From: an uncultured Megamonas sp.
Lineage (GTDB): Bacteria; Bacillota; Negativicutes; Selenomonadales; Selenomonadaceae
Direction: 5' to 3'
Assembly: GCA_900554895.1 (NCBI GenBank)
Contig: USIX01000137.1
Coordinates: 1-6,098 of the forward strand
Length of the DNA stretch: 6,098 nt
Positions within the stretch are counted from its first letter, which is position 1. Each line of letters starts with the position of its first letter. A program made the translations under genes and the position numbers. The notes beneath the pieces were generated by a model. That model made no database searches, was not told the origin of the DNA, and worked only from the letters and a program-made list of their open reading frames with translations. Of the stretch, positions 6,042 to 6,098 are shown in pieces.

Positions 6042-6064
6042 AGAAAAACAAAAAAGCGATATCA
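6040..6064. repeat. Candidate attR: right copy of the 25-bp imperfect direct repeat
   Basis: This is the partner of 27-51, in the same orientation and with 19/25 identity. It covers the A-tract (T-tract on the minus strand) of the hairpin at 6056-6082 and most of the hairpin's first arm. The element would therefore sit just behind the terminator of a gene to the right, a common insertion position for integrative elements. Confidence 0.4.
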
Positions 6065-6082
6065 GATTTTCTCTGATATCGC
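6044..6082 (-). terminator. Rho-independent terminator of a leftward gene to the right of the window
   Basis: A perfect 11-bp inverted repeat (GCGATATCAGA at 6056-6066, its complement at 6072-6082) surrounds a 5-nt loop. On the minus strand the stem is followed by TTTTTT-G-TTTTT, the U-tract expected of an intrinsic terminator. It therefore serves transcription arriving from beyond 6098. On the plus strand no T-tract follows, so it is not a standard terminator for the 575-residue gene. Confidence 0.8.
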
Positions 6083-6098
6083 TAATGCTTACAAAATG

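Noticed and set aside
6056..6082. Perfect hairpin considered as terminator of the 575-residue gene or as a recombinase core palindrome
   Set aside because: The plus strand has no T-tract after it, while the minus strand does, so a minus-strand terminator explains it better. A core-site role has no support beyond symmetry.
1..6098. tRNA, rRNA, CRISPR array or insertion sequence
   Set aside because: I saw no cloverleaf, no regularly spaced repeat-spacer pattern and no transposase with terminal inverted repeats.

Overview
The window is most likely almost all of a small integrative mobilizable element (IME) in a low-GC Gram-positive bacterium (Bacillota). The evidence is low overall GC, strong AGGAGG-type ribosome binding sites, and a tyrosine integrase with a MARSRRxNxEGSIYY-like N-terminus of the kind common in Bacillota phages and integrative elements. 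A clostridial or Negativicutes gut host is a reasonable guess, but the sequence does not prove it.

Layout. Positions 27-4121 hold one leftward (minus-strand), tightly packed operon. In transcription order it is: SF3/D5-type helicase (4121 to 2733), small basic accessory protein of probable ribbon-helix-helix type (2749 to 2468), small MobP-like relaxase with an HUH-type histidine triad (2486 to 1680), unrecognised 89-residue protein (1677 to 1408), excisionase-like winged-helix protein (1378 to 1169) and tyrosine integrase (1160 to 27). The first three genes overlap by 17 and 19 bp. The ribosome binding site of the fourth lies inside the last codons of the third, so translation is probably coupled. 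Positions 4122-4223 are a divergent promoter region. Positions 4224-5951 hold a single rightward gene for a 575-residue protein I cannot assign. It is markedly AT-richer than the operon and is the obvious cargo gene. Positions 5952-6055 are non-coding, with short tandem motifs that look like recombinase or other protein binding sites. At 6056-6082 is a perfect 11-bp hairpin that, on the minus strand, is followed by a T-tract: a terminator for a gene lying to the right of the window. At the far left (1-10) a Shine-Dalgarno and ATG start another minus-strand gene.

How it works together (inference). Integrase and excisionase would insert and excise the element. The relaxase and small accessory protein would nick and mark an origin of transfer for mobilization by a helper conjugation system; no coupling protein or type IV secretion gene is present. 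The helicase would support replication of the excised circle. An ungapped 25-bp imperfect direct repeat (19/25 identical) between 27-51 and 6040-6064 makes those sites candidate attL and attR. If recombination occurs in the shared AAAAACA, the integrase still ends Tyr-Ser-Leu-Phe-Phe-stop in the circular form.

The most interesting unknown is the 575-residue protein: a divergent, compositionally foreign single gene next to an element end, a position that often holds anti-phage or other accessory cargo.
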